Assembly: GCF_015291645.1 (NCBI RefSeq)
Contig: NZ_CP030055.1
Span: 5,394,001-5,458,000, forward strand
Direction of reading: 5' to 3'
Source of the DNA: Bradyrhizobium sp. CCBAU 53340
GTDB taxonomy: Bacteria > Pseudomonadota > Alphaproteobacteria > Rhizobiales > Xanthobacteraceae
DNA length: 64,000 nt
Numbering within the stretch: position 1 is the first letter of the stretch; each line of letters opens with the position of its first letter. The notes below the pieces were generated by a model. The model searched no databases, was not told the DNA's origin, and worked only from the letters and a program-made list of their open reading frames with translations. Shown one piece after another: positions 51,491 through 60,505 of the stretch. The position numbers and the translations under genes were made by a program.

Positions 51491-54400
51491 TTAGACCAGG
51501 CCGTGCAGGTGCGACAGAGTCCAGACAGCATCCGGCGTGTTGGAGAACGCCACTCCGACAAGAGTCACGCCGCCATCATTTGACCAACCAATAAAGCTAC
51601 CGTCCTTTGAGGTGACGATCTGCTCCTGGTTGAAGGCCTGAAGCACATTCTTGATGTCCTGACCGCTGACCATGATGTCATGCCCAGGGTTGCTTGCGTC
51701 CGCGATATGGGTGTCGAACGTTTTCGTAGTCCACGCCGTAGATGATGTAAGTGTAGACGGACCGTTCGCTACGAGCCAGGCAACGGCCTCGCCGACCAAG
51801 TCGTGCCCTCCACCGGCAGCGCCATTCAGACCAGCGCCGGGGTCCATGTCGCCGTTGTAGATGTTGAGCTGCGCCGCTACGAGCTGCGCCAACATGACAC
51901 TGTAGGCGTTTCCAGTCGCCGAGGCTGTCTCGTACGAAAGCGCACTCGCGTGGCTTAACGGCAAAGTGTTTTCGTTATTATCGATGACCCCATTGCCATT
52001 CGCGTCACCCAACAGCACACCACCCGTGCCCGCACCAGCGCCACCGTGATTGGGCAGCAGACCATAGAGGATGTCATCACCGGCCGGGGTTTTGGAACCG
52101 ATAGAATAGGCGCTTCCTTTCTGCGTAACCCCCATGAACGGGGCTGTCGTACTGTCGCCCCAGAGGCCGCCCGGCTTGTCGAACAGTTGTCCCCAGGTTG
52201 CGTCCCCAACGCCATCCCAGGCTTTCTCCTTGGCCGCCCAGAAACCCTGCGTGAGACCCGCAACACCAGGTTGGAAACCAATATAAGCCGCGTCATCGGA
52301 ATCCGTCAGCGGGGCCGGGTGACCGGCGGTGTCGCTGTACGTGTCAGTCACCGTTGCCGTGTCGGTCTGCGTCCCGGAGGCCCAGGTTCCTGTGAAATTG
52401 ATCACGGTGCTCTTCCCCGCAGCCAAGCTCGCGATGGTGACATCGGTGCCGCCGAGTGCTCCGTTGATGTCAACCGCAGTATGCGTGACATCGTTGACAT
52501 CGTGCAGGTTGATGTTGGTGAGTCCGACGTCTCCGGTGTTGGTAATCACGAACTTGTACAGGGGCGAAGAGCCCGGCGATATCGCCGGCGTACCGAAAGA
52601 AAGGTTCGCGACCGAAATGCCGGTGGCCGCGGCGATGGCGGCAAGCGTGGCGGCACCATTGTCGCCCTGACTGTCGTTTGCGTCGTAGACCGTGTACCAG
52701 TGGACACCATCTCCCGACACCAGCTTTTCGACGTTGATGCTGGGCTTGACGCCGGTATAGCCAGAGTCGTCAGAGGCCGTGATCACCGCATGGTGCCCCG
52801 CCGTGTCCACCACGTCGTCTGCCGTTACAGTCCCGGTGTTGCTGTAGGCACCGTCAATCGCCTGGCCGCTCGCCGTGAAAATCCAGGTCTCATTGACGTT
52901 GAGCTTGCCGTCGTTGTTGGCGTCGCCGCTGAGATAGGTTGGCGTGACACCGTTCACGCTGTCCGTGACATTCACATTCGACAGCGCCACGTCGCCGGTG
53001 TTGGTCACCGTGTACTTCCATGAGATATTCTCGCCAGCCAGGATGGTGAGATTGTCACTGGAGCTGCTGCCGTCCACCGTCACCTTGTCGATCTTGATGC
53101 CCGGCTGGATCCCGGTGTAGCCAGAGTCGTCAGAGGCCGTGATCACCGCATGGTGCCCGGCCGTGTCAACCACGTCGTCAGCCGTTACAGTCCCGGTGTT
53201 GCTATAGGCACCGTCGACCGACTTGCCGCTCGCCGTGAAAATCCAGGTCTCATTGACGTCGAGCTTGCCGTCGTTGTTGGCGTCGCCGCTGAGATAGGTT
53301 GGCGTGACACCGTTCACGCTGTCCGTGACATTCACATTCGACAGCGCCACGTCGCCGGTGTTGGTTACCGTGTAATTCCATGAGATATTCTCGCCAGCCA
53401 GGATGGTGAGATTGTCACCGGAGCTGCTGCCGTCCACCGTCACCTTGTCGATCTTGATGCCCGGCTCGATCCCGGTGTAGCCAGAGTCGTCAGAGGCCGT
53501 GATCACCGCATGGTGCCCGGCCGTGTCCACCACGTCGTCAGCCGTTACAGTCCCGGTGTTGCTATAGGCACCGTCGACCGACTTGCCGCTTGCCGTGAAA
53601 ATCCAGGTCTCATTGACGTCGAGCTTGCCGTCGTTGTTGGCGTCGCCGCTGAGATAGGTTGGCGTGACACCGTTCACGCTGTCCGTGACATTCACATTCG
53701 ACAGCGCCACGTCGCCGGTGTTGGTTACCGTGTAATTCCATGAGATATTCTCGCCAGCCAGGATGGTGAGATTGTCACCGGAGCTGCTGCCGTCCACCGT
53801 CACCTTGTCGATCTTGATGCCCGGCTGGATCCCGGTGTAGCCAGAGTCGTCAGAGGCCGTGATCACCGCATGGTGCCCGGCCGTGTCCACCACGTCGTCA
53901 GCCGTTACAGTCCCGGTGTTGCTATAGGCACCGTCGACCGACTTGCCGCTTGCCGTGAAAATCCAGGTCTCATTGACGTCGAGCTTGCCGTCGTTGTTGG
54001 CGTCGCCGCTGAGATAGGTTGGCGTGACACCGTTCACGCTGTCCGTGACATTCACATTCGACAGCGCCACGTCGCCGGTGTTGGTCACCGTGTACTTCCA
54101 TGAGATATTCTCGCCAGCCAGGATGGTGAGATTGTCACCGGAGCTGCTGCCGTCCACCGTCACCTTGTCGATCTTGATGCCCGGCTGGATCCCGGTGTAG
54201 TCCGACAGGTCCTGATCGGAGATCGTGTTGCCAACCGCCGGATCACCACTCACCTTGCCGACGTTTTGATACAAGCCATCAGCGGCCTTGCCTGTTACAG
54301 CATAATACCAAGTTTCACCCGGCGAGAGCACACCATCGCTGCCGACATCGCCGGTCAGATAAACGGGCACTACGCCCTGATCATCTGTGACCTTGACGTT

Positions 54401-56020
54401 GGACAGATCCACATCCCCTGGATTGGTGATCTTGTAGATCCAGGTTACGTCTTCGCCAGCCAGAATCGTGGCGCCATCCGTGCCGTTGTCGAAATCGACG
54501 ACCACTGTCGCCGCCGAGGTATCCCCATCGAGAGTCACCTTGTCGATCGAGATGATCGCGGTCCCCTCACGGCTTACGCCGAAGTAACCCGATGGGTCGG
54601 TGTCCGAGACGTGGGTGGTCGTGGCGTCCTTGCCCTTGGTGACGTAGTCACCAGTCACGGTACCAATGTTCTGGTATTCGCCACCCGGGAGATTGGACGT
54701 GTCGATCGCGGTTCCCTTGGCCGTGTAGATCCACGTTTCGGTCACATCCAGGATGTTGTCGTGGTTGGTATCTCCGATATTGTGGCCGCCGCTGAGGATG
54801 GGTGTCACGGTGACACCCTGGTTGTCTGTCACCACGATGTTTGACAGCCCGACATTGCCGGTATTCGTGACCGTATACGTCCAGGTGACAGGGCTACCGA
54901 CTGCGAGCGTTACGCCATCGCCGTCAACGAGCGCTCCGGGGGTCGCGTCGTTGGCAAGACCATCTCCCGTCACCTTGTCGATGTTGATGCTGGGATGCGG
55001 GGGTGCAAGAACGCCCCATTCCTCAAACCCGCTGTTCGCAGCATAGGTCGCAGCATCGGCACCGCTCGTTCCTCCGCCGAATTCCGAATAGAGGTAGACG
55101 TTGGGCGTGTTTCCGGAATGGTCGAAGAGGCTATCCGGAATCAGGATGACATAATCGCCCTTGCCGCTACCGGCATCCCACTGTGCATTCAGCAGCACCG
55201 TTTTGTCGCCAGTACCATCAAGGTCGAAAATCGGAGTCAGCCCCGTCAGATCGGTGAGCGTTCCCGAACTAGCCTGATAGATTTTGAGCTGGTCCAGAGA
55301 AATCAACTGAGGAGTATTGCTGCTGCCGCTCTGATTGATATCGACCCGGAATTCCCTGTAGAGCACCCCAAGCGTGCCGCCGTTCGCCGCGCTGCCCACG
55401 ACCGTCGGAATGGCGTCCAGCGATATCGCATTGGTGTGTGCCTGCGACTTGTCGTCCAGGGGCAACGGCGACCCGTCAGTGTTGAAGCCCGACTCAGTCG
55501 GGGCGTTCTGCATCACAAGGAAGGAATCGAAAACACCGGTGCCAGTCGAAACTGCCGTCGTCGTATTCGTAAAGATGGCGCCATTGATCTGCGCAGTCGC
55601 GTTCTGTGCGGTGACATCCACTGGTCCGATGATGCTGTCGGTAAAGGCCGTCGTTGTCATGATGCCTGACGTTTCATCAATCGCGCTCAGCACAAAAGAC
55701 TCGCCCAAAGCATCCTGCCCCACGTTCCACGCAGTGACGACTGCACCATTGGCAAGACCGTCAAGATCGCCGGCGCCGCCGTCTACGACTGTCCATGGCA
55801 CATCGGTGCCGGATACGGGGTTGCCAGCCACGTCATGCACTTGGAACGTAACCGTGTCGCCGACACCAACGTTCGCGGTGAAATAGGCCGTCGACCCAGG
55901 CGCATAATCCGATTGATTGGTGCTGACGGACGCGGCCGCCAGCGTCGGATCGGCGATAAATAGCGTGTCATCGACAAGAATGTACGTGCCAGTCGCGGGA
56001 TCATACTTGAACGTTGCCAT
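51491..56020 (-). CDS. Large extracellular repeat protein with DUF11-like domains and calcium loops
   Basis: 1,509 residues from ATG 56020, with GGAGGG six bases upstream. Residues 1-340 are an Ig-like and beta-rich head (SDYAPGSTAYFTANVGVGDT). Residues about 340-1,245 hold about seven DUF11-like beta-sandwich repeats (WKYTVTNTGDVALSNVNVTD). Four of these are nearly identical, and each carries DANNDGKLDVNE, an EF-hand/dockerin-type calcium loop. The last 240 residues begin GLTQGFWAAKEKAWDGVGD and contain a further calcium-like loop, DANGNGVIDNNE. There is no Sec signal peptide and almost no cysteine, which fits type I export. It is convergent with the protease gene. It is probably an adhesin or matrix protein. 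The assignment to the neighbouring exporter is inference. Confidence 0.88.
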   Translation of the reverse strand: MATFKYDPATGTYILVDDTLFIADPTLAAASVSTNQSDYAPGSTAYFTANVGVGDTVTFQVHDVAGNPVSGTDVPWTVVDGGAGDLDGLANGAVVTAWNVGQDALGESFVLSAIDETSGIMTTTAFTDSIIGPVDVTAQNATAQINGAIFTNTTTAVSTGTGVFDSFLVMQNAPTESGFNTDGSPLPLDDKSQAHTNAISLDAIPTVVGSAANGGTLGVLYREFRVDINQSGSSNTPQLISLDQLKIYQASSGTLTDLTGLTPIFDLDGTGDKTVLLNAQWDAGSGKGDYVILIPDSLFDHSGNTPNVYLYSEFGGGTSGADAATYAANSGFEEWGVLAPPHPSINIDKVTGDGLANDATPGALVDGDGVTLAVGSPVTWTYTVTNTGNVGLSNIVVTDNQGVTVTPILSGGHNIGDTNHDNILDVTETWIYTAKGTAIDTSNLPGGEYQNIGTVTGDYVTKGKDATTTHVSDTDPSGYFGVSREGTAIISIDKVTLDGDTSAATVVVDFDNGTDGATILAGEDVTWIYKITNPGDVDLSNVKVTDDQGVVPVYLTGDVGSDGVLSPGETWYYAVTGKAADGLYQNVGKVSGDPAVGNTISDQDLSDYTGIQPGIKIDKVTVDGSSSGDNLTILAGENISWKYTVTNTGDVALSNVNVTDSVNGVTPTYLSGDANNDGKLDVNETWIFTASGKSVDGAYSNTGTVTADDVVDTAGHHAVITASDDSGYTGIQPGIKIDKVTVDGSSSGDNLTILAGENISWNYTVTNTGDVALSNVNVTDSVNGVTPTYLSGDANNDGKLDVNETWIFTASGKSVDGAYSNTGTVTADDVVDTAGHHAVITASDDSGYTGIEPGIKIDKVTVDGSSSGDNLTILAGENISWNYTVTNTGDVALSNVNVTDSVNGVTPTYLSGDANNDGKLDVNETWIFTASGKSVDGAYSNTGTVTADDVVDTAGHHAVITASDDSGYTGIQPGIKIDKVTVDGSSSSDNLTILAGENISWKYTVTNTGDVALSNVNVTDSVNGVTPTYLSGDANNDGKLNVNETWIFTASGQAIDGAYSNTGTVTADDVVDTAGHHAVITASDDSGYTGVKPSINVEKLVSGDGVHWYTVYDANDSQGDNGAATLAAIAAATGISVANLSFGTPAISPGSSPLYKFVITNTGDVGLTNINLHDVNDVTHTAVDINGALGGTDVTIASLAAGKSTVINFTGTWASGTQTDTATVTDTYSDTAGHPAPLTDSDDAAYIGFQPGVAGLTQGFWAAKEKAWDGVGDATWGQLFDKPGGLWGDSTTAPFMGVTQKGSAYSIGSKTPAGDDILYGLLPNHGGAGAGTGGVLLGDANGNGVIDNNENTLPLSHASALSYETASATGNAYSVMLAQLVAAQLNIYNGDMDPGAGLNGAAGGGHDLVGEAVAWLVANGPSTLTSSTAWTTKTFDTHIADASNPGHDIMVSGQDIKNVLQAFNQEQIVTSKDGSFIGWSNDGGVTLVGVAFSNTPDAVWTLSHLHGLV
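52741..54180 (-). repeat. Four tandem 360-bp repeats
   Basis: Units 52741-53100, 53101-53460, 53461-53820 and 53821-54180 differ at only a few positions and encode 120-residue domains. The two domains N-terminal to them (54181-54990) follow the same plan but have diverged. The close identity means recent duplication or gene conversion, and copy number probably varies between strains. Confidence 0.95.
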
Positions 56021-56356
56021 GACCAACCCTCCAAAAATCCTGAAACAAAAATTCCGGAGCCGATTGGGGAGGAGGCCGCTCTGCGGTCGTTGTCTGCATC
56101 GAAAAAAATGTCATTCACGCGAAATGCGTGCCGGCCTACGCAGATCAACGACGGCAAAGATCAAATCAAAACAGCCACTGCCCCAAACGAGCCAAACAGG
56201 GAACTTTAAGCAATTATTTACGATTAATGCAATGTTTAAAGCGGCTTGACTTCCCGCTCGATCGGCCAAGCAATCGGGAAAAACCGGCAACGACCGTTTT
56301 ACGCTGGCCGATCAATGCCTTCGACGGTCCGGACCGGTGGACGGATGGTGCGGCTC

Positions 56357-56707
56357 TCAGCTCGCTGCCAGGGACGGTGAAGACTGCGATACCGCGCCTC
56401 GCAATTGCGCCGCATGGCCCAGCTCCCACGCACGGTTCAGCCGCTCCGGTTGCGTTTCCTTGAGCAGCCTTCCCCAGGCTGCGCTGAAAGCCCTGATCGC
56501 CGTGTCCCTGTCCTGCGCAGTGCCGCTCGCCCAGGCCGGCAGGCCCATCGGGACCACGATAAACCACTCCCACGAACGATCAGACTCGCTCGCATCGAGC
56601 GCGTGGCGGATCCTGCCGATCTCGCGGTCTTGCGACCAGACCGCATAGTGATCCCTGATCTCGGGCCATTTCGGGCGAACGCTGAGCGTGATGGCGTTAT
56701 TTATCAT
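56357..56707 (-). CDS. Hypothetical protein
   Basis: 116 residues, protein-like throughout: IRDHYAVWSQDREIGRIRHA, then RSWEWFIVVPMGLPAWASGT, then an Ala/Arg/Glu-rich helical half (IRAFSAAWGRLLKETQPERL). No signal peptide or membrane helix. The WEWF-x-VVP-x-GLP core gives the impression of a conserved rhizobial family of unknown function. It follows the next gene upstream by 54 bases on the same strand and may share its transcript. Confidence 0.65.
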   Translation of the reverse strand: MINNAITLSVRPKWPEIRDHYAVWSQDREIGRIRHALDASESDRSWEWFIVVPMGLPAWASGTAQDRDTAIRAFSAAWGRLLKETQPERLNRAWELGHAAQLRGAVSQSSPSLAAS

Positions 56708-56761
56708 CGTAAATTCTTGCGAAAGTGGATTTAAGCAGATGCGGGCGCTGTGGCGTGAAGG

Positions 56762-57238
56762 TCAGGTCTTCGGTGCCGCTTGCTGCGCCAGCAATGCATC
56801 GGCGCTCTTGGTGAGCCCTCCGGCCAATTGCTTCGCCGCGTCCGGGGAGAATGCGTAGCCGGCCTGTCGTTCCAGCCGGTGATTGAGGATGAACAGCACC
56901 AGGCCGCGACCGCTGTTGTCGGCTGAAATCGTGCAATTCCTGGGGATCTCGAACTTCACCTCGTCGGGATTGTTCGCGCCGCGCGCACCCGGCGCGACCA
57001 CCCCTGCCCCGTCCGGATTGGGAACGACGGCCGGAGCAGCAGTCGGCAGAGGGCCATTTGATGCAGCCGGTTGCGTGCCGCCCCGCGCGCTTGTCAGCGC
57101 AGCGATCAAATTGTCGACGCAATCGCTGGCGAACCGCAGCTCCAATGCGCCGGTATATTTGCCGGTCGTGTGAACGACGAATTCCTTGCCGTCATCCGAC
57201 ATGGTGGCGGAGCTCACCGCCGCAATCCTGATTGCCAT
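56762..57238 (-). CDS. Hypothetical protein
   Basis: 158 residues. A beta-rich N-terminal third (MAIRIAAVSSATMSDDGKEF and on) is followed by a Pro/Ala/Gly linker (about 55-85) and a second part, EVKFEIPRNCTISADNSGRG, with strands and a C-terminal helix. No signal peptide. Family not recognised. Together with the following 116-residue gene it forms a possible two-gene unit. Confidence 0.65.
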   Translation of the reverse strand: MAIRIAAVSSATMSDDGKEFVVHTTGKYTGALELRFASDCVDNLIAALTSARGGTQPAASNGPLPTAAPAVVPNPDGAGVVAPGARGANNPDEVKFEIPRNCTISADNSGRGLVLFILNHRLERQAGYAFSPDAAKQLAGGLTKSADALLAQQAAPKT

Positions 57239-57457
57239 TAGCCCAATGCCCCCAAAACAACAGCGGTCGGGTCTCCCCAGCCCGCGCCCGTACCTATCCT
57301 TTGACTGACTATACCGCAGGTCGCGGCTCGCGATAGCGCCTCCGCCGGCCTACCGAGATAGGATGACGCGCAGGCCTCCGATCCCATCCAGCTTGCCGCT
57401 TGTACAACAGCGATCTAGAATAAGATCAATAGTACGATCAATTCGCATTGCAACACG

Positions 57458-57904
57458 ATGAATATCAATCCCGCTCCCAGGATCATCGCCGAGTTGCGGC
57501 CGAAGTACGAGATCAAGATCGATCTCGACGAGCGCTGTTTCCTGTTTCCGGCCGGAAAGTCGGTCAGCCAGCTCCTGCTGCTGTCGGACGGTCACTCGAT
57601 CCTCATCGACGCGGTATTTCCGTTCAATCAGGCCCGTACGCCACCGCGCCTGGCAACACTTGATATCGAGGACGCCAGGGAGTTCGGACGGCGGCTCGTC
57701 GAAGCGGTCCATACCGCGCGTACCCAGCTGGTGGGCACGAACGGCATCCGAATATCCATCACCGTGGTCGCCAACGGATATCACCTCCAGTTTGGCGACA
57801 TGAATGCGTCCACCGAACTCTTTCTCGGGACAGGCTGCATCTGGCGCGTCTGCCAGGGCTTGCTTCGCATCGTCGACCTGATCGCGCCGATCGAATCCAA
57901 CTGA
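57458..57904 (+). CDS. Hypothetical protein
   Basis: 148 residues, mixed alpha/beta composition: IIAELRPKYEIKIDLDERCF, LLLLSDGHSILIDAVFPFNQ, then a helical segment (DAREFGRRLVEAVHTARTQL) and GIRISITVVANGYHLQFGD. No signal peptide or obvious motif. It is transcribed opposite to its neighbours. Coding is supported by consistent composition and length. Function unknown. Confidence 0.65.
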   Translation: MNINPAPRIIAELRPKYEIKIDLDERCFLFPAGKSVSQLLLLSDGHSILIDAVFPFNQARTPPRLATLDIEDAREFGRRLVEAVHTARTQLVGTNGIRISITVVANGYHLQFGDMNASTELFLGTGCIWRVCQGLLRIVDLIAPIESN

Positions 57905-57937
57905 AGCAGCTGCAGGCTGGGAAGCGCTGAGCGCGCC

Positions 57938-58156
57938 TCAAGAGTCGGTCTCGGTCAGAGGCTCGAGGTAGCTGCGGTGGAGAGTCTGCGGGGATTTCTG
58001 CCCATCGAGAATGACCCGAAGCGCGTTCTTGGTGTGGGCAAAGCCGACCACCCGTCCGGTCCTGCCGTCCAGGCGCTTGCTGTACTTTCCAAGGGATTTC
58101 ACCCGGAAGCGACTGCCGACTGCAAGGTCCACCAGCAATGCGTCGTTTTCATCCAT
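57938..58156 (-). CDS. Small hypothetical protein of 72 residues
   Basis: The frame is open up to 58240, but ATG 58156 (MDENDALLVDLAVGSRFRVK) gives a compact product and leaves 13 bases after the upstream gene's stop. The protein is basic and beta-rich (DGRTGRVVGFAHTKNALRVI), reminiscent of a KOW or SH3-like small barrel that could bind RNA. It ends in RSYLEPLTETDS. Family not recognised. Confidence 0.6.
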   Translation of the reverse strand: MDENDALLVDLAVGSRFRVKSLGKYSKRLDGRTGRVVGFAHTKNALRVILDGQKSPQTLHRSYLEPLTETDS

Positions 58157-58169
58157 CGCGATCAACTCG

Positions 58170-58418
58170 TCATCGACGTCTTGATGTCCGGATCGTCTGG
58201 TCGGCCCACAAGCCGCGCACGACGACGCGATGAAGATCATCCGACAGGATCAGGGCGACGCCATTGCGCTCAAAGTTGCCGGAGAACAACAGATGCGCAT
58301 CCGGTATTTCGACGCTGGCCACGGGTCCATCATCGGCAGGCGAAACGGGGCCGAAGTGAAGGGATTGGTCCGAGCCGATCGACGGCAATATGCCGGTGTG
58401 CTTCAAGGGGACCGCCAT
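58170..58418 (-). CDS. Short protein resembling the N terminus of a large adhesin, probably a gene fragment
   Basis: 82 residues. The core VASVEIPDAHLLFSGNFERN and ALILSDDLHRVVV resembles, from memory, the opening segment of very large rhizobial proteins with FecR-like and VCBS or cadherin-like domains. There it precedes a VIGHVTKLTGTA-type segment that is missing here. After RGLW the sequence becomes Arg/Thr-rich and stops. I take it for a detached remnant of such a gene, but it could be an intact small protein. No ribosome binding site was seen before ATG 58418. Confidence 0.45.
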   Translation of the reverse strand: MAVPLKHTGILPSIGSDQSLHFGPVSPADDGPVASVEIPDAHLLFSGNFERNGVALILSDDLHRVVVRGLWADQTIRTSRRR

Positions 58419-58844
58419 AAATAGTTAACGATAAATTAAAACCACCTCTTTGAATAGCACCACAGCGCCCCCGGAAAAGTAGTCGCGCACGCCTCGCGCG
58501 AGTTTTTTCGCCCGTAATCAATTGGGGCGCCGCAGAACTTTTCGGAAATCCGAATCGCTGCCAAGCCGTTGATTTAGTTCGATATAGGCGATGGGCGAGG
58601 TCAAGATCACGGCACGTCCGCGTAACCGCGGTCGGCGTCTGGCAGGCACCGAGACCAGGTCGGATGAGCGCATGGCTGAGCCGGATCCAAGCCTGGGGAG
58701 AGATCCCGAGACCTAAATACCTTGCGTCAATTTCTGGAAGGACGTCTTAGCCGATGTCCGTAATTCCAGGGCTCCCTGGAGGCCACCTTCAATGCGGGTA
58801 TACGCCGACTGGCGAAGCTTTGCGTGCGCCTAACCACTCGCAAA
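58419..58844. other. Intergenic region with no convincing gene
   Basis: About 425 bases. An AT-rich stretch at 58,420-58,445 (GTTAACGATAAATTAAAA) is probably the promoter area of the minus-strand pair. A 41-codon plus-strand frame at 58591-58716 has only a weak ribosome binding site and an Arg/Glu-rich product, and was not called. Confidence 0.4.
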
Positions 58845-59021
58845 TCAGGCCGCAGCGCCGAACGTCTCGATCAGCGCCCGCATATCACTTGCAAGGGCGC
58901 GATAGCGCTCCCCCAGCCTCAGATATAGCCCACGCTCCCCCTCTTGCAGCCGGCTAGCGATCTGTTCGCATTCGGCCGCCAGGTCTTCAAAACGTTCCAG
59001 CTTGGCTTGGAAAGCAGACAT
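58845..59021 (-). CDS. Small helical protein of 58 residues
   Basis: ATG 59021 has GGGGA nine bases upstream; the frame ends at TGA 58845-58847. The product begins MSAFQAKLERFEDLAAECEQ and continues with a heptad-like pattern (LGERYRALASDMRALIETFG), so it should form a helical hairpin or coiled coil. No signal peptide or membrane segment. Family not recognised. It is short enough to be missed by gene finders with a 60-residue cutoff. Confidence 0.6.
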   Translation of the reverse strand: MSAFQAKLERFEDLAAECEQIASRLQEGERGLYLRLGERYRALASDMRALIETFGAAA

Positions 59022-59204
59022 GAGACATTCCCCAACTCGTCACCAAAAGGGAGAAGAAACATAGTCCTCGGATCAGGGCGAAGTAAACCGGGTTTTGCGG
59101 GGGAGCTTCTCTAGCGCGTCCAATTTGGGGCTCGTATCTCAGCCGCATTTTTGCGATGCAAAAGAATCCGCATTGCTCCGCCCTTTAGTCTATTGGACAT
59201 ATTC

Positions 59205-59521
59205 ATGGGCACCGAATTTATCGATTATTTACGAGACCCTCGAGATCAGCCCGAATGCCAATTCAGGAACGATCGAACGGATGTTCCACTATCTGGCGCA
59301 ACGCTATCATCCCGACAATCGGAAGACCGAGCGATCGTTTTCGTGAAGTCGAGCTGGAGCGCCTCTCGGGCTGCCGCGTCGAACATCTGGATTTCCATCC
59401 ATGGTACCTGAAGGAAAAGGGCTGGATAAAGCGAACCGAGAACGGCATGTTCGCCATCACGGTCGATGGGTCGATCGCGCCGCATCCGAATGTCAGCGCA
59501 AGGCCACAACCGGCCTCTTGA
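59205..59521 (+). pseudogene. J-domain (DnaJ-like) protein gene, frameshifted and internally deleted
   Basis: From ATG 59205 the sequence reads MGTEFIDY and then, after one extra T in GATTATTTACG (about 59,221-59,231), continues in another frame as YETLEISPNANSGTIERMFH and YLAQRYHPDN. That is the start of a J domain up to the HPD motif. The rest of the J domain is missing. Instead the frame runs into VEHLDFHPWYLKEKGWIKRT and ENGMFAITVDG, which looks like the C-terminal winged-helix part of rhizobial J-domain proteins of about 180-200 residues. So the gene has lost its middle and has a frameshift: a pseudogene. Confidence 0.7.
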
Positions 59522-59622
59522 CCGATAAGCATCGGCGGATGCACGGCAATAAAAGTCTTGCAAGTTGACGTTCGACATCTGAATTCATCGAGCTAGCGTA
59601 GAGTGATGCCCCGACGAAAGCT

Positions 59623-60243
59623 ATGAACGACAGCCCGAACACACCCTGGACCGCATTCGTAACGGACGCGCAGACTGATTTTCCCGAGCATTTCGACTGG
59701 GGCGCGCTGGCAATGTCGCGGGCGAAGTCAGTACCGGCCGCAACGACCAGCGCGGCCAACATCTCTTCAGAGCGCAACAGTGCATCTGGCGAGGGCCAGG
59801 CCTCCTCGCAAACCGCACCGCCCGTCGCCGAGCCGGAGCCTCACCCCGGGGTCGAGCCGATTTCGCTGAGGGAGGTCCCCGCCAATATCCCGGCGGGAGC
59901 GCTCGCTCCCGTGCCCGAGCCTCGTGCAGCGCATGGCGATGACGCCGGACTCCCAGACTCTCATGCCGCCGAATCCGAGGTCCTCCGACAGGAAGCCTTG
60001 CGTCCCGCAAAAACGGGACATCCGCCACTCTCCCTGCCGAACGATGGCATTCAACGATTACGCTTTTCCGATATCGGTGAACCAAGCGAACCAGGCCAGT
60101 ATCGCTCGCCCTACGGACTCGTCGAAATTACACGAAACGATCTCGCCGTCTGGAAGGCCTTTCCGGATGCGATCTTTACGATCATAGCACCGTCGCCTTA
60201 CTTGAGCGCGACGATCTTCCGACTTGGGACTTTCGAGGTTTAA
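59623..60243 (+). CDS. Hypothetical protein with disordered middle
   Basis: 206 residues. The N-terminal 30 residues (NDSPNTPWTAFVTDAQTDFP) and the C-terminal 65 residues (YGLVEITRNDLAVWKAFPDA and IFRLGTFEV) look folded. The middle, about 40-140, is Pro/Ala/Glu/Ser-rich and probably disordered. No signal peptide. The gene lies alone between the J-domain remnant and the response regulator. Family not recognised. Confidence 0.55.
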   Translation: MNDSPNTPWTAFVTDAQTDFPEHFDWGALAMSRAKSVPAATTSAANISSERNSASGEGQASSQTAPPVAEPEPHPGVEPISLREVPANIPAGALAPVPEPRAAHGDDAGLPDSHAAESEVLRQEALRPAKTGHPPLSLPNDGIQRLRFSDIGEPSEPGQYRSPYGLVEITRNDLAVWKAFPDAIFTIIAPSPYLSATIFRLGTFEV

Positions 60244-60505
60244 CTGCCCCAGGCCGAACCGCCAATCTCGCTGGAATCGGCTGACCTCCGTTCGCGGGCG
60301 ATCCGTCAGACTCAGGGTCAAGCAAGCACGCAAGGCACACAATCATTGCTAGAGGATTTGAGAGTGCGGCTCCACGTGCTGCCCGATGCGCGGATACGTT
60401 CAGGACGCCCCGCTTAGGCGGGCTTCAGCAGCCGCCAAAGCAAAGTGGTAAAAATCCGGCAATCAAAACGCAGCGGATCAAACAAACATCAGGAATATCA
60501 AGCGG

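Noticed and set aside
52741..54180. Regular 360-bp repeats considered as a CRISPR-like array
   Set aside because: The units are contiguous coding domains without spacers; no cas genes are present.
58591..58716. 41-codon plus-strand frame
   Set aside because: Weak ribosome binding site and an Arg/Glu-rich product that reads like noise.
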